Below are positions 56,642 to 64,000 of a DNA stretch of 64,000 nucleotides, piece by piece. The position numbers and the translations under genes were made by a program. Source of the DNA: Pseudomonas sp. HAR-UPW-AIA-41 (GTDB lineage Bacteria; Pseudomonadota; Gammaproteobacteria; Pseudomonadales; Pseudomonadaceae); contig NZ_NSLB01000002.1 in the NCBI RefSeq assembly GCF_002304225.1, positions 62,001 to 126,000 on the forward strand. Reading direction: 5' to 3'. Each line of letters opens with the position of its first letter. The stretch's first letter is position 1. The notes under the pieces were generated by a model. It did no database searches and was not told the origin of the DNA. It worked only from the letters and a program-made list of their open reading frames with translations.

Positions 56642-58063
56642 TCAGCTGGCGAACAGATAGCCTTCCACATCCAGCCCGGCATCACGCATCTGCGCCAGCT
56701 TGTAGCGCAGCGTACGCGGACTGATACCCAACCGCTCGGCAGCTTCCTTGCGGCGACCACGCTCGGCACGCAGGGTATCGATGATGAGCTGGAACTCGCG
56801 GCGACGCAGGTCCTCTCCCAGCCCACCCGCATCAGCACTGGCCGGCAGCGCGACCTCGTGACCGACTGGCGCCGCCGGCGCGGAAACCACCTGAAGCACA
56901 GGCGTCGGCACTGGCACAGCCTGATTAAGGCCGATCGGCGCGTGCAGGCACAGATCCTCAGGCTGAATCAGACCACCCTGCTGCAGGATCAAAGCGCGCT
57001 GCAGTGCGTTGTCCAGCTCCCGCACATTGCCTGGCCAGGCATGCTGTACCAGCGCCTGCTGTGCCGCCGGGGAGAGACTGACCGGAGCGTGATTCATTTT
57101 TTTGACGTGCTTGCCGAGCAGGCGTTGGGCCAGCGGCAGAATATCGGCGGGACGCTCACGCAGCGGACGCCACGCCAGCGGGAAAACCGACAGCCGATAA
57201 TAGAGGTCCTCACGGAAGCGCCCGGCAGCCACCTCGCCTGCCAGATCACGGTTCGTGGTAGCCAGCACGCGGATATCCAGACTGATGGGCTTGCGCGCGC
57301 CCACGCGTTCAACCTCACGCTCTTGCAGCACCCGCAGCAGTTTGGCCTGCAAGCCCAGCGGCATCTCGGAAATCTCGTCGAGCAAAATGGTGCCACCGTC
57401 GGCCAGCTCGAACTTGCCCGGCGCGCTGGCGATCGCCCCGGTAAAGGCGCCTTTCTCATGACCGAACAGGGTCGCCTCAAGCATGTTATCCGGGATGGCT
57501 GCGCAGTTGATGGCAATGAACGGCTTGCTGGCGCGCGGCGATTGCTGGTGGATGTAGCGCGCCAGCACTTCCTTACCGGTACCGGACTCGCCCGAGATCA
57601 GCACCGTGGAATCACTGCGCGCCACCCGCGCAGCCAGATCGAGCAACTGGCGGCTGGCCGGCTCCAGCGCCACCGGTCCTTCGCTGGCACTACTGCCAAG
57701 CTGCCCCAGGGCATGACGGTTGACCAGCTCGAGCAGTACCTTCGGCTCGAACGGCTTGACCAGATAATCGGCCGCCCCCAGACGCATCGCCTGTACCGCC
57801 CGCTCAACGGCACCGTAGGCCGTCATCAGCAGCACCGGCAACATCGGATAGCGCTGACGCACCAGCGCCAGCAACTCATGACCATCCATCCCCGGCATGT
57901 TCACGTCACTGATCAGCAGGCTGAAGCTCTCCTCGCCCATAGCAACCAGCGCCGCCTCGGCGCAGTCCACTGCCCGGTAGTCATGACCACCCAGACTCAG
58001 GGTGTCGGCCAGGGCTTCACGCAGGGCGCGGTCGTCTTCGACCAGCAAAATTTTGGCAGGCAT
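56642..58063 (-). CDS. fleR: Sigma-54-dependent flagellar response regulator FleR
   Basis: A 473-residue enhancer-binding protein. The receiver has Asp53 (ISDVNMPG), and the AAA+ domain has Walker A GESGTGKE (158-165) and the sigma-54 contact loop GAFTGA (205-210). The C-terminal Fis-type helix-turn-helix ([28 protein letters not shown]) completes it. With FleS it activates the basal-body and hook genes of the next tier. It starts 5 bases after fleS. Confidence 0.95.
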   Translation of the reverse strand: MPAKILLVEDDRALREALADTLSLGGHDYRAVDCAEAALVAMGEESFSLLISDVNMPGMDGHELLALVRQRYPMLPVLLMTAYGAVERAVQAMRLGAADYLVKPFEPKVLLELVNRHALGQLGSSASEGPVALEPASRQLLDLAARVARSDSTVLISGESGTGKEVLARYIHQQSPRASKPFIAINCAAIPDNMLEATLFGHEKGAFTGAIASAPGKFELADGGTILLDEISEMPLGLQAKLLRVLQEREVERVGARKPISLDIRVLATTNRDLAGEVAAGRFREDLYYRLSVFPLAWRPLRERPADILPLAQRLLGKHVKKMNHAPVSLSPAAQQALVQHAWPGNVRELDNALQRALILQQGGLIQPEDLCLHAPIGLNQAVPVPTPVLQVVSAPAAPVGHEVALPASADAGGLGEDLRRREFQLIIDTLRAERGRRKEAAERLGISPRTLRYKLAQMRDAGLDVEGYLFAS

Positions 58064-58068
58064 GCGGA

Positions 58069-59277
58069 TTACTCCTGAGCAATAGTCTGAGCCGCGGGAA
58101 TCAGCGGCAGAATGAGGGTGGCGCAGGTGCCGCGCCCCGGACGCGAGCGCAGCTGCAACTCGCCGTTATGCGCCCGCGCCACAGCCTTGACCACCGCCAG
58201 ACCGAGACCGGTACCGGTGGTCTTGGTGGTGAAGAAGGGCTCGCCCAGGCGCGACAGGGTCTGCGCATCAATGCCGGCGCCGTTGTCACTGATGGAAAGG
58301 CGCAGGCTGCTCCCGCGACCGTAAAGATGAACCTTGAGGCGCACCGCCGAACCGGCGGCCTGAATCGCGTTCTCGATCAGATTGAGCACAGCGCCGACCA
58401 AGGTGTCGCGGTTGCACAGCAACTCGCCACGCTCCCCCTCACACTGCCAGCGCACACTCAAGCCCTCGACATGCGGCTCGGCTGCCTCACGCAGAGCTCT
58501 GAAGAATTGCCGTGGCGAGAGACGGTCCGGCAGCGGCAGATCACCACGGGCAAACACCAGCATGTCGCGCACCTGATGCTCCAGCTCGTGCAAACGCTCC
58601 TTGAGCCGCCCGGCAAAACGCTGCTGCTGCTCGAAGGGTAGCGCCTGCTCGCTGAGGTGACTGGCATACAGCATGGCCGCCGACAGCGGCGTGCGAATCT
58701 GATGAGCCAGTGACGCCACCATCCGCCCCAGAGCAGACAGGCGCTCATGACGGGCCAACTGATCCTGCAGGCGACGGGTTTCGGTGAGATCGGTGAGCAG
58801 CACCAACTGACCCGGCTCACCATTGAGCGAGCGGGTGGCAATGGACAGGCGCCGGCCATCCTTGAGGGAGATTTCGTGGCCGTCATCCTCGCGCGGCGCA
58901 AAGCAGCGGGCGATCACTTCGCGCCAGAGCATGCCTTCCAGCGGCTTGCCCAGCAGCAGGCAGGCGGCTGGATTAGCCTCGCGCACCACACCCTGACCAT
59001 CGATGACGATGACACCGCCTGGCAACAGATCGAGCAGACTCAGCAGCCGATTGGCCAGGCGCTCCTTTTCCGCCAACTCCTGCATCCGCTGGGCACTGAC
59101 CAGAGCCAGCTCGCCCTTCAGCTCATTGACCCGCGCCTCAAGGAGCCCATAAGACTCGCTGAGCTGATTGGACATCTGATTGAACAGGGCAAAAGCCTGC
59201 TCCAGGCTGGCACGGCTTTCCAGCTCAGCCGGGGCCAGGCCTGCGGGAGTTGATGTGGAAGTGACCAGCGCATTCAT
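58069..59277 (-). CDS. fleS: Flagellar sensor histidine kinase FleS
   Basis: A 402-residue cytoplasmic kinase without transmembrane helices. A PAS-like domain (about 80-165) is followed by the HisKA domain with phosphorylated His192 (ASLAHQIRTPLSAA) and the HATPase domain (NLIENAIQAAG, DNGAGI, GTGLGLAVV). It phosphorylates FleR; the signal is thought to relate to flagellar assembly state. A sigma-54-type promoter lies 53 bases upstream. Confidence 0.94.
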   Translation of the reverse strand: MNALVTSTSTPAGLAPAELESRASLEQAFALFNQMSNQLSESYGLLEARVNELKGELALVSAQRMQELAEKERLANRLLSLLDLLPGGVIVIDGQGVVREANPAACLLLGKPLEGMLWREVIARCFAPREDDGHEISLKDGRRLSIATRSLNGEPGQLVLLTDLTETRRLQDQLARHERLSALGRMVASLAHQIRTPLSAAMLYASHLSEQALPFEQQQRFAGRLKERLHELEHQVRDMLVFARGDLPLPDRLSPRQFFRALREAAEPHVEGLSVRWQCEGERGELLCNRDTLVGAVLNLIENAIQAAGSAVRLKVHLYGRGSSLRLSISDNGAGIDAQTLSRLGEPFFTTKTTGTGLGLAVVKAVARAHNGELQLRSRPGRGTCATLILPLIPAAQTIAQE

Positions 59278-59329
59278 GCCTGTGTTCTCTTGTCGCGTGC
59301 GTCAAAGGACGGTCGTTGCAACAAGACAT

Positions 59330-59345
59330 AGCAATCTGCGTGCCC
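59330..59345 (-). promoter_or_regulatory. Sigma-54-type promoter of fleSR
   Basis: On the minus strand GGGCAC-N5-TTGCT differs from the consensus at one base of the -24 element. It lies about 53 bases before the fleS start, consistent with FleQ control of fleSR. Confidence 0.75.
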
Positions 59346-59381
59346 AAAAAATTATCTATATTTTTCAATCAGTTAAAAACA

Positions 59382-59413
59382 AAGGCCGAAGGATGTGTCA
59401 ATCCTTCGGCCTT
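59382..59413. terminator. Terminator between fleQ and fleS
   Basis: A perfect 13-bp stem (AAGGCCGAAGGAT / ATCCTTCGGCCTT) with a 6-base loop has T tracts in both directions. It follows the fleQ stop. Confidence 0.92.
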
Positions 59414-59440
59414 TTTCAGAGGGCTGCGACTGGAGGGCGA

Positions 59441-60919
59441 CTAAAAATCGTCAGCCATTTCGTCGTCGCGACGCCCCATGCCGTACTTGCGCATTTTCTC
59501 CACCAGAGTAGTGCGACGGATGCGCAAACGTTCGGCCGCACGCGCCACCACCCCACCTGCATCGTCCAACGCCTGCTGAATCAGACTCTGCTCCAGATTG
59601 CCCAGATACTCCTTGAGATCCAGACCCTCGGTCGGCAGCAAAGCACCTGACACAAGCCCCTGAGGAACACTGGAAGACAGGGCCGCGCGCTCTTCGATGT
59701 CTTCGCGCAACGAGGCAGCCAGTTGCTCGTCCTCATCCTCGACATAGCGGAATTTCTTCGGCAGCTCGGCCACACCAATCACGCCATAGGGATGCATGAT
59801 CGCCATACGCTCAACCAGGTTGGCCAGCTCACGCACGTTACCCGGCCAGTCGTGACGGCACAGGGAAAGGATCGCAGCCGAGTTGAAGCGAATCGAACCG
59901 CGCTTCTCGAACTCCATGCGTGAGATCAACTCGTTCATCAGCAGGGGAATGTCTTCGGCACGTTCGCGCAGCGGCGCCATCTCGATCGGGAAGACATTCA
60001 GGCGGTAGTACAGATCCTCGCGGAAGGTGCCCTGCTCGATCATCTGCTCGAGGTTCTTGTGGGTAGCGGCAATGATGCGCACATCCACATTCTGCGTCTT
60101 GTTGCTGCCAACACGCTCGAAGGTACGCTCCTGCAGCACACGCAGCAGCTTGACCTGCATGGGCAGCGGCATATCGCCAATCTCATCGAGAAACAGCGTG
60201 CCGCCATTGGCCAGCTCAAAGCGTCCGGCACGGCTGGTAATGGCACCGGTAAACGCCCCCTTCTCATGGCCGAACAGTTCGCTTTCCAGCAGTTCAGCCG
60301 GAATAGCACCACAGTTAACCGGCACAAACGGGCCTTCGCGGCGCTTGGAGTGATAGTGCAGGTTACGCGCCACCACTTCCTTGCCAGTACCAGACTCACC
60401 CAGGATCAACACACTGGCATCGGTATCGGCGACCTGCTGCATCATCTGCCGCACCTGACCGATGGCCCGACTGGTGCCAACCAGACTGCGGAACAGATTG
60501 GTTTCGCGCTGCCGGCCACGCTCACGGGCCTCGTCATACATCTCGCGGTAAACCTGGGCGCGATGCAACGAATCAAGCAACTGGTTGTAGCCCGGCGGCA
60601 TTTCCAGACTGGCCAGCACGCGCCGGCGCAGATCTTCAGGCCAGTCGCCGGGTACCTGCTCCCCTAGGAGCAACACCGGCAGGAACTCATCACGCTCGCC
60701 CAACTCCTTGAGCAGCTCCAAGGCCCCGCCCTTGCTTTGGATAGTTCCCAGCAATACGCAGAGCAGCCCCCGCAACGACTCCTGACTTTCGCAGTGCGTT
60801 TGCCAGTTGGCGCTGTCACTGCTAATCAGCTCTTCGCCAAGGAAGGTAAAAATGACACTCAGGTCACGACGGCGATCCGCATCGTCGTCAATCAGAAGAA
60901 TCTTGGTTTCACGCCACAT
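59441..60919 (-). CDS. fleQ: Master flagellar regulator FleQ
   Basis: A 492-residue sigma-54 enhancer-binding protein and, in P. aeruginosa, a cyclic-di-GMP-binding switch between flagella and exopolysaccharide. The N-terminal receiver-like domain lacks the phospho-acceptor Asp after beta-3 (LLCVLLGTI). The AAA+ domain has GESGTGKE (174-181) and the [13 protein letters not shown] loop. The Fis-type DNA-binding domain ([26 protein letters not shown]) ends the protein. The start MWRETK is chosen by family length. An ATG six codons upstream (60937) is possible, and neither has a good ribosome site. Confidence 0.95.
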   Translation of the reverse strand: MWRETKILLIDDDADRRRDLSVIFTFLGEELISSDSANWQTHCESQESLRGLLCVLLGTIQSKGGALELLKELGERDEFLPVLLLGEQVPGDWPEDLRRRVLASLEMPPGYNQLLDSLHRAQVYREMYDEARERGRQRETNLFRSLVGTSRAIGQVRQMMQQVADTDASVLILGESGTGKEVVARNLHYHSKRREGPFVPVNCGAIPAELLESELFGHEKGAFTGAITSRAGRFELANGGTLFLDEIGDMPLPMQVKLLRVLQERTFERVGSNKTQNVDVRIIAATHKNLEQMIEQGTFREDLYYRLNVFPIEMAPLRERAEDIPLLMNELISRMEFEKRGSIRFNSAAILSLCRHDWPGNVRELANLVERMAIMHPYGVIGVAELPKKFRYVEDEDEQLAASLREDIEERAALSSSVPQGLVSGALLPTEGLDLKEYLGNLEQSLIQQALDDAGGVVARAAERLRIRRTTLVEKMRKYGMGRRDDEMADDF

Positions 60920-60953
60920 CTTATTTTTCTGACTCATGTGGAAAACTGGAGGC

Positions 60954-60982
60954 GCAGTAGTGCTCTTGAAAAGCACTATTGC
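60954..60982 (-). other. Inverted repeat in the fleQ leader
   Basis: TAGTGCT and AGCACTA (7 bp) flank a 7-base spacer, with GCA/TGC pairing outside a single mismatch. The mRNA hairpin would end about 17-35 bases before the fleQ start. There is no T tract, so termination is unlikely. Confidence 0.5.
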
Positions 60983-61139
60983 GGCACATTGCCACTAGTT
61001 AAGTCAAAAACTCGACATTAGTCAATTTAATGGCGTGATTTTTTTGATGTTTTGGCAGCGAGACTAAGTCGCTGAAAGACGGGGGCAAGCCCCTGAAGCA
61101 AAGACCAGCCATGATGAATGGTCAAGTTGGTCGACACTA

Positions 61140-61433
61140 TTAGCCAAACAGCTGATAGACCTTCGCACCATGCCGGCCTTGGTTGAGTTGAGTCAGCTCC
61201 CCAGCAAGGCGTTGCTGTTCCTGCTGACAGGTCGTCACCAGCTGACGATACAGAGCCAAAAGTTCCTGCATCCGCAGCTGAAGAGCATCTGCATCCAGCG
61301 GCTCAACCATTGCAGCCTCAACTGCTTCACGGCACTGGCGATCCAACTCACCGATAGCCAGCCAATCGCGACGCGCCAATGCCTCACGCAACGCTTCGCC
61401 AGTCAGCTCTAGTAAATCGGCGGCAGGCTTCAT
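61140..61433 (-). CDS. fliT: FliT-like flagellar chaperone
   Basis: A 97-residue helical protein in the position of FliT (called fleP in P. aeruginosa) at the end of the fliD-fliS run. FliT normally binds the FliD cap protein. It shows the small, Leu/Glu/Gln-rich three-helix profile of the family (LTGEALREALARRDWLAIGELDRQCREAV). The ATG at 61433 follows GGGGAG. The family is weakly conserved, so the call depends partly on context. Confidence 0.78.
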   Translation of the reverse strand: MKPAADLLELTGEALREALARRDWLAIGELDRQCREAVEAAMVEPLDADALQLRMQELLALYRQLVTTCQQEQQRLAGELTQLNQGRHGAKVYQLFG

Positions 61434-61438
61434 AAGAA

Positions 61439-61828
61439 TTACTCCCCATCTGGCTCGATGGCATCCCACGCAGTTTTAATATTCCGCAAAAGCCCCAGTA
61501 CCTCGTCAATCGTTTCGATACTGCTATGCACGTTAGCCTGCACCAGGCGCATGGACATGTAGTCATAGAGCGAGGCCAGATTCTCCGCAACCTCTCCACC
61601 CTGAGAAAGATCAAGAGCCTCTCGCAAACCACCAATGATCGAAATCGCACTGCTGATCAGGGGCCCTTTCAGCTCAATCTGCCCATGCTCCATTGCCCCC
61701 CTGGCTTTAAACAATCTAGCCATGGCGCCCTCAAGAAGCATCTGGATCAGCCGATGCGGAGACGCCTCCGCCACCTGAACCTGGGTATCTACTCGCTGGT
61801 ATTGCCTGAGGGCTGTAGCTGCGTTCAT
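61439..61828 (-). CDS. fliS: Flagellin export chaperone FliS
   Basis: A 129-residue four-helix-bundle chaperone that keeps flagellin unpolymerised for export. It has the usual N-terminus (ALRQYQRVDTQVQVAEASPHRLIQMLLEGAMARL) and the GGLREALDLSQGGEVAENLASLYDYM helix. The ATG has GGAG 6 bases upstream. It is the standard FliS; a second, more divergent copy lies between it and fliD. Confidence 0.94.
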   Translation of the reverse strand: MNAATALRQYQRVDTQVQVAEASPHRLIQMLLEGAMARLFKARGAMEHGQIELKGPLISSAISIIGGLREALDLSQGGEVAENLASLYDYMSMRLVQANVHSSIETIDEVLGLLRNIKTAWDAIEPDGE

Positions 61829-61893
61829 GTCAACTCCGGGAGGTAACTGCCTTGACCTAGTATTCATATCGGCCGCCTCTCCCACAGCTTTAA

Positions 61894-62286
61894 TCAACTT
61901 TCAGAGCAAACCTCAACCTCTGGACCAATGGCAAGCCATGCCTGCCGAATACCATCAAGAATCTCGATTACTTCATCCAGACTCTGCGCCTCAGGCTCAA
62001 AGGGAACACGAGCCAGCCGCTTGACCATATAGTCGTAGAGCGCATCCAGATTGGCTGCAATGTCCCCACCCTGCTCTTTATCCAGACTTGCCTGCAACAC
62101 ACCCAGAATGCTCAAGCTGGAGCCAACAGCCTGCCCCCGCTCAGCAACATTTCCTTCCTTTACGGCCAAGCGAGCAGCCGCAAGGTGTTTAGCCGCGCCA
62201 TCCAGCAAATAGCGGACTGCTTGGTAAGGAGAAAGCTCATCAGTTGACATAGATTCTTTACTCGCCTGGATGAAATTTTGCTGCAT
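61894..62286 (-). CDS. FliS-like paralogue
   Basis: A 130-residue FliS-family protein with the same core (YQAVRYLLDGAAKHLAAARLAV... LQASLDKEQGGDIAANLDALYDYM...DEVIEILDGIRQAWLAI). It lacks the usual N-terminal Y-x2-V-x-T segment that caps the flagellin-binding groove in FliS, so its client or regulation may differ. It starts 2 bases after the fliD stop; a TTG or a Met 12 codons later are alternative starts. Confidence 0.85.
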   Translation of the reverse strand: MQQNFIQASKESMSTDELSPYQAVRYLLDGAAKHLAAARLAVKEGNVAERGQAVGSSLSILGVLQASLDKEQGGDIAANLDALYDYMVKRLARVPFEPEAQSLDEVIEILDGIRQAWLAIGPEVEVCSES

Positions 62287-62288
62287 CT

Positions 62289-63722
62289 TCAAGAATTCTT
62301 CTTAACGACGCCGGGCAAGCTGCCCAACGCCTGCGTCAGTCTTTCGCTGGTTTTGTTCAGCTGCGACACCAAAGAGTCCATAGCCTGGAACTGGGCGTAG
62401 AGACGATCCTGAACCTGAGTCATCCGCAACTCCAGCGCCGACTTTTGTTTTTCCACGGAGCGCAGGGTTCCCTGCAAGCCATCCATTCTCTGCTGAAGAA
62501 CACCACCACTTTTTGTGTAACCATCAACTCGTGAGGCCAAACGGCTCATGAGGCCGTCACTACCAGTCAGAAATGACGACACAGCAGTAAAGTTATCTCC
62601 TATAGCTTTGTTCAGCTTGGCATCGTCGACCTTGAGAGTCCCATCCTTCTGAGTGGTTATACCCAAGTCAGCCAAAACATTGATGTCACCACCACTCTGC
62701 GGAGAGACCAACTCGGCGCGCAGACCAGACAGTACAGAGCGAACAGAGGAGTCACCAACAAGCCCACCCACAACTGGGGGTTTCCCATCACCCGCGCTAA
62801 CCACGGAAGTCAACTGATTTGTCGTACTGATGAGCTTATTGTACGACTCAACAAACTTCTTGATCGCCGATGTAGCTGCACCCTTGTCAACGCCTACGGT
62901 CAACTTGGTTTCAACTCCCACTTCAGCCTTCAGCAAGTTCAGCGTTACGCCTCCAACAGCATCAGAAACGGTATTGGTAGGCGGATTGATCTGAATCCCA
63001 TCAACCTCAATCTGAGCATTGGCAGCCTGACTGATGAATCCCGCAGCAGCACCAGAAGACGCCAGCGCACCGATACCTGCAGAGATATTGAGGCTATCGA
63101 GATTCTTAACTGGGCTAGGTGAAGAACCTGTAAGACTGGTAGCTTCCAGGGTCAGCCCCTGCCCTGCACCTGTCTTGGTCGAGCTCAATACCAGTCGACC
63201 TGAACCGTTAGCAGGATCGGTTACAACCGATGCTGAGATACCCTTGCCAGCGACTTTCGCATTGATAGCAGTTGCGACGTCTTGCAGCTTGGCACCTTGA
63301 GCAATATCGACGACACCCTGGGCAACACCTCCGAGAGAAACCGTCAATTGCCCTGCATTGAAAGTGGCACTCGACGCCGAACTCACAGAAGCCGTGGCAA
63401 CCTTACTGCTGGTTGCCAGAGCTTTGACCTGTATGGCGTATGTTCCCGCCGCAGCACCTTGGGTAGCAGTAGCAGTCAGGCGGGAGGTGTCAGCAACCGT
63501 TGCACTGATCTTCTGAAACAGAGTTGGATCCTTGAGCGAGCCGATGGCTGTCTGTAGCTCCCCAAGCGCCCCCCTGAACTGACCCAAAGCGGAGAACTTG
63601 GTGGTTGTAGCCTTCTCCAGGCGAGCCAATTGAGCATCCTTCGGAGCCCGTTCAGCACTCACGAGAGCACCGACAATCTTGTCGATATCGATTCCTGAGC
63701 CTATGCCTGAGATACCTGCCAT
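62289..63722 (-). CDS. fliD: Flagellar cap protein FliD
   Basis: A 477-residue exported filament cap protein. The N-terminal D0 segment (MAGISGIGSGIDIDKIVGALVSAERAP) and the C-terminal coiled segment (MTQVQDRLYAQFQAMDSLVSQLNKTSERL) are the conserved ends; the Ser/Thr/Ala-rich middle is variable. GAGG precedes the ATG at 63722. It is followed by the two fliS genes and preceded by flaG. Confidence 0.95.
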   Translation of the reverse strand: MAGISGIGSGIDIDKIVGALVSAERAPKDAQLARLEKATTTKFSALGQFRGALGELQTAIGSLKDPTLFQKISATVADTSRLTATATQGAAAGTYAIQVKALATSSKVATASVSSASSATFNAGQLTVSLGGVAQGVVDIAQGAKLQDVATAINAKVAGKGISASVVTDPANGSGRLVLSSTKTGAGQGLTLEATSLTGSSPSPVKNLDSLNISAGIGALASSGAAAGFISQAANAQIEVDGIQINPPTNTVSDAVGGVTLNLLKAEVGVETKLTVGVDKGAATSAIKKFVESYNKLISTTNQLTSVVSAGDGKPPVVGGLVGDSSVRSVLSGLRAELVSPQSGGDINVLADLGITTQKDGTLKVDDAKLNKAIGDNFTAVSSFLTGSDGLMSRLASRVDGYTKSGGVLQQRMDGLQGTLRSVEKQKSALELRMTQVQDRLYAQFQAMDSLVSQLNKTSERLTQALGSLPGVVKKNS

Positions 63723-63803
63723 CACACACCTCGCCAATAGGTTGACGCTGATAAGAACTGACTATCAGCTATCAATTTCCGTGCCGGAAAAAGCACACCT
63801 GGC

Positions 63804-64000
63804 TCAGGCCTCCGCCCGGAACAGCAAACTGCGCACTTCTTCAAGACTCTCTGCCAACTTCAAGGCGTCCTCAGAAGGAATCTGACGCACCACATCGCCC
63901 GACTCACTATCAGTGACACTGACAACCACCCTTCCGGATGAATCATCCAAGCGAAAATCCAAGTTACGCTTCACCGACTGTACAAACTCGCGGATGACTG
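63804..64000 (-). CDS. flaG: FlaG family protein, C-terminal part
   Basis: The last 64 residues of a FlaG-type protein; the 5' end lies beyond the window edge. The segment VIREFVQSVKRNLDFRLDDSSGRVVVSVTDSESGDVVRQIPSEDALKLAESL is the family hallmark. FlaG affects filament length and lies upstream of fliD in Pseudomonas. The gap of about 80 bases to fliD holds no convincing promoter. Confidence 0.9.
   Translation of the reverse strand, partial: VIREFVQSVKRNLDFRLDDSSGRVVVSVTDSESGDVVRQIPSEDALKLAESLEEVRSLLFRAEA

Noticed and set aside
61057-61096. Short hairpins (CAGCGA/TCGCTG and GGGGC/GCCCC) between fliT and fleQ considered as a fliT terminator.
   Set aside because: Stems are 5-6 bp and lack a following T tract on the minus strand; evidence is too weak.
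63723-63803. GGCAC-N5-TTGAT upstream of fliD considered as a sigma-54 promoter.
   Set aside because: The -12 element lacks the essential GC, and fliD is likely transcribed from upstream of flaG.

Overview
The window is a 64-kb piece of a Pseudomonas-type gammaproteobacterial chromosome. It has high GC, dense operons and many 1- or 4-base start/stop overlaps. The gene orders are typical of the genus: nirBD-nasA-cobA, ffs/ligA/zipA/smc/gntR/alkB, ccmABCDEFGHI, and one polar-flagellum/chemotaxis block. The HptB-HsbR-HsbA genes lie between fliK and fliJ, which I recall from P. putida/stutzeri-like species rather than P. aeruginosa. I saw no insertion sequence, prophage, CRISPR array, tRNA or rRNA.

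Layout. 1-4.9 kb (+): end of nirB, then nirD, nasA and cobA, giving assimilatory nitrate and nitrite reduction plus the methyltransferase that starts siroheme synthesis. 4.9-5.4 kb: terminator, an unexplained stretch, and the 4.5S SRP RNA gene (- strand). 5.4-14.5 kb: a chemoreceptor, an HU-like protein, then ligA, zipA and smc. 14.5-16.4 kb: a GntR-type regulator divergent from an alkane hydroxylase (alkB2 type), with a clear palindromic operator over the alkB promoter. 16.5-17.4 kb: a voltage-gated-type K+ channel. 17.4-24.3 kb (-): the complete cytochrome c maturation operon, including the small ccmD. 24.5-26.8 kb: a second FliK-like protein, a stand-alone FlhB C-terminal-like protein and an exported rhodanese.

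26.9-64 kb, all on the - strand: DUF2802 protein, cheW, parP, parC, motD, motC, cheB, cheA, cheZ, cheY, fliA, fleN, flhF, flhA, flhB, fliRQPONML, fliK, hptB-hsbR-hsbA, fliJIHGFE, fleR, fleS, fleQ, fliT-like, two fliS paralogues, fliD and the 3' end of flaG. Together these encode the export gate, MS and C rings, hook-length control, one stator, the chemotaxis phosphorelay, polar placement (FlhF, FleN, ParC/ParP) and the regulators (FleQ, FleSR, FliA). Five sigma-54-type promoters sit upstream of flhA, fliL, fliK, fliE and fleS, consistent with a FleQ/RpoN hierarchy. cheR and flagellin are not in the window.

The most interesting signal is in CheA. Its linker carries four copies of a short acidic motif resembling the N-terminal CheY-binding peptide of FliM. 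A similar peptide lies in FliN, so the window may encode a shared set of CheY docking sites. Other points: an FlhB-like protein that begins just after where the NPTH cleavage site would be, the conserved uncharacterised DUF2802 protein ending the chemotaxis operon, and a hairpin in the fleQ leader.
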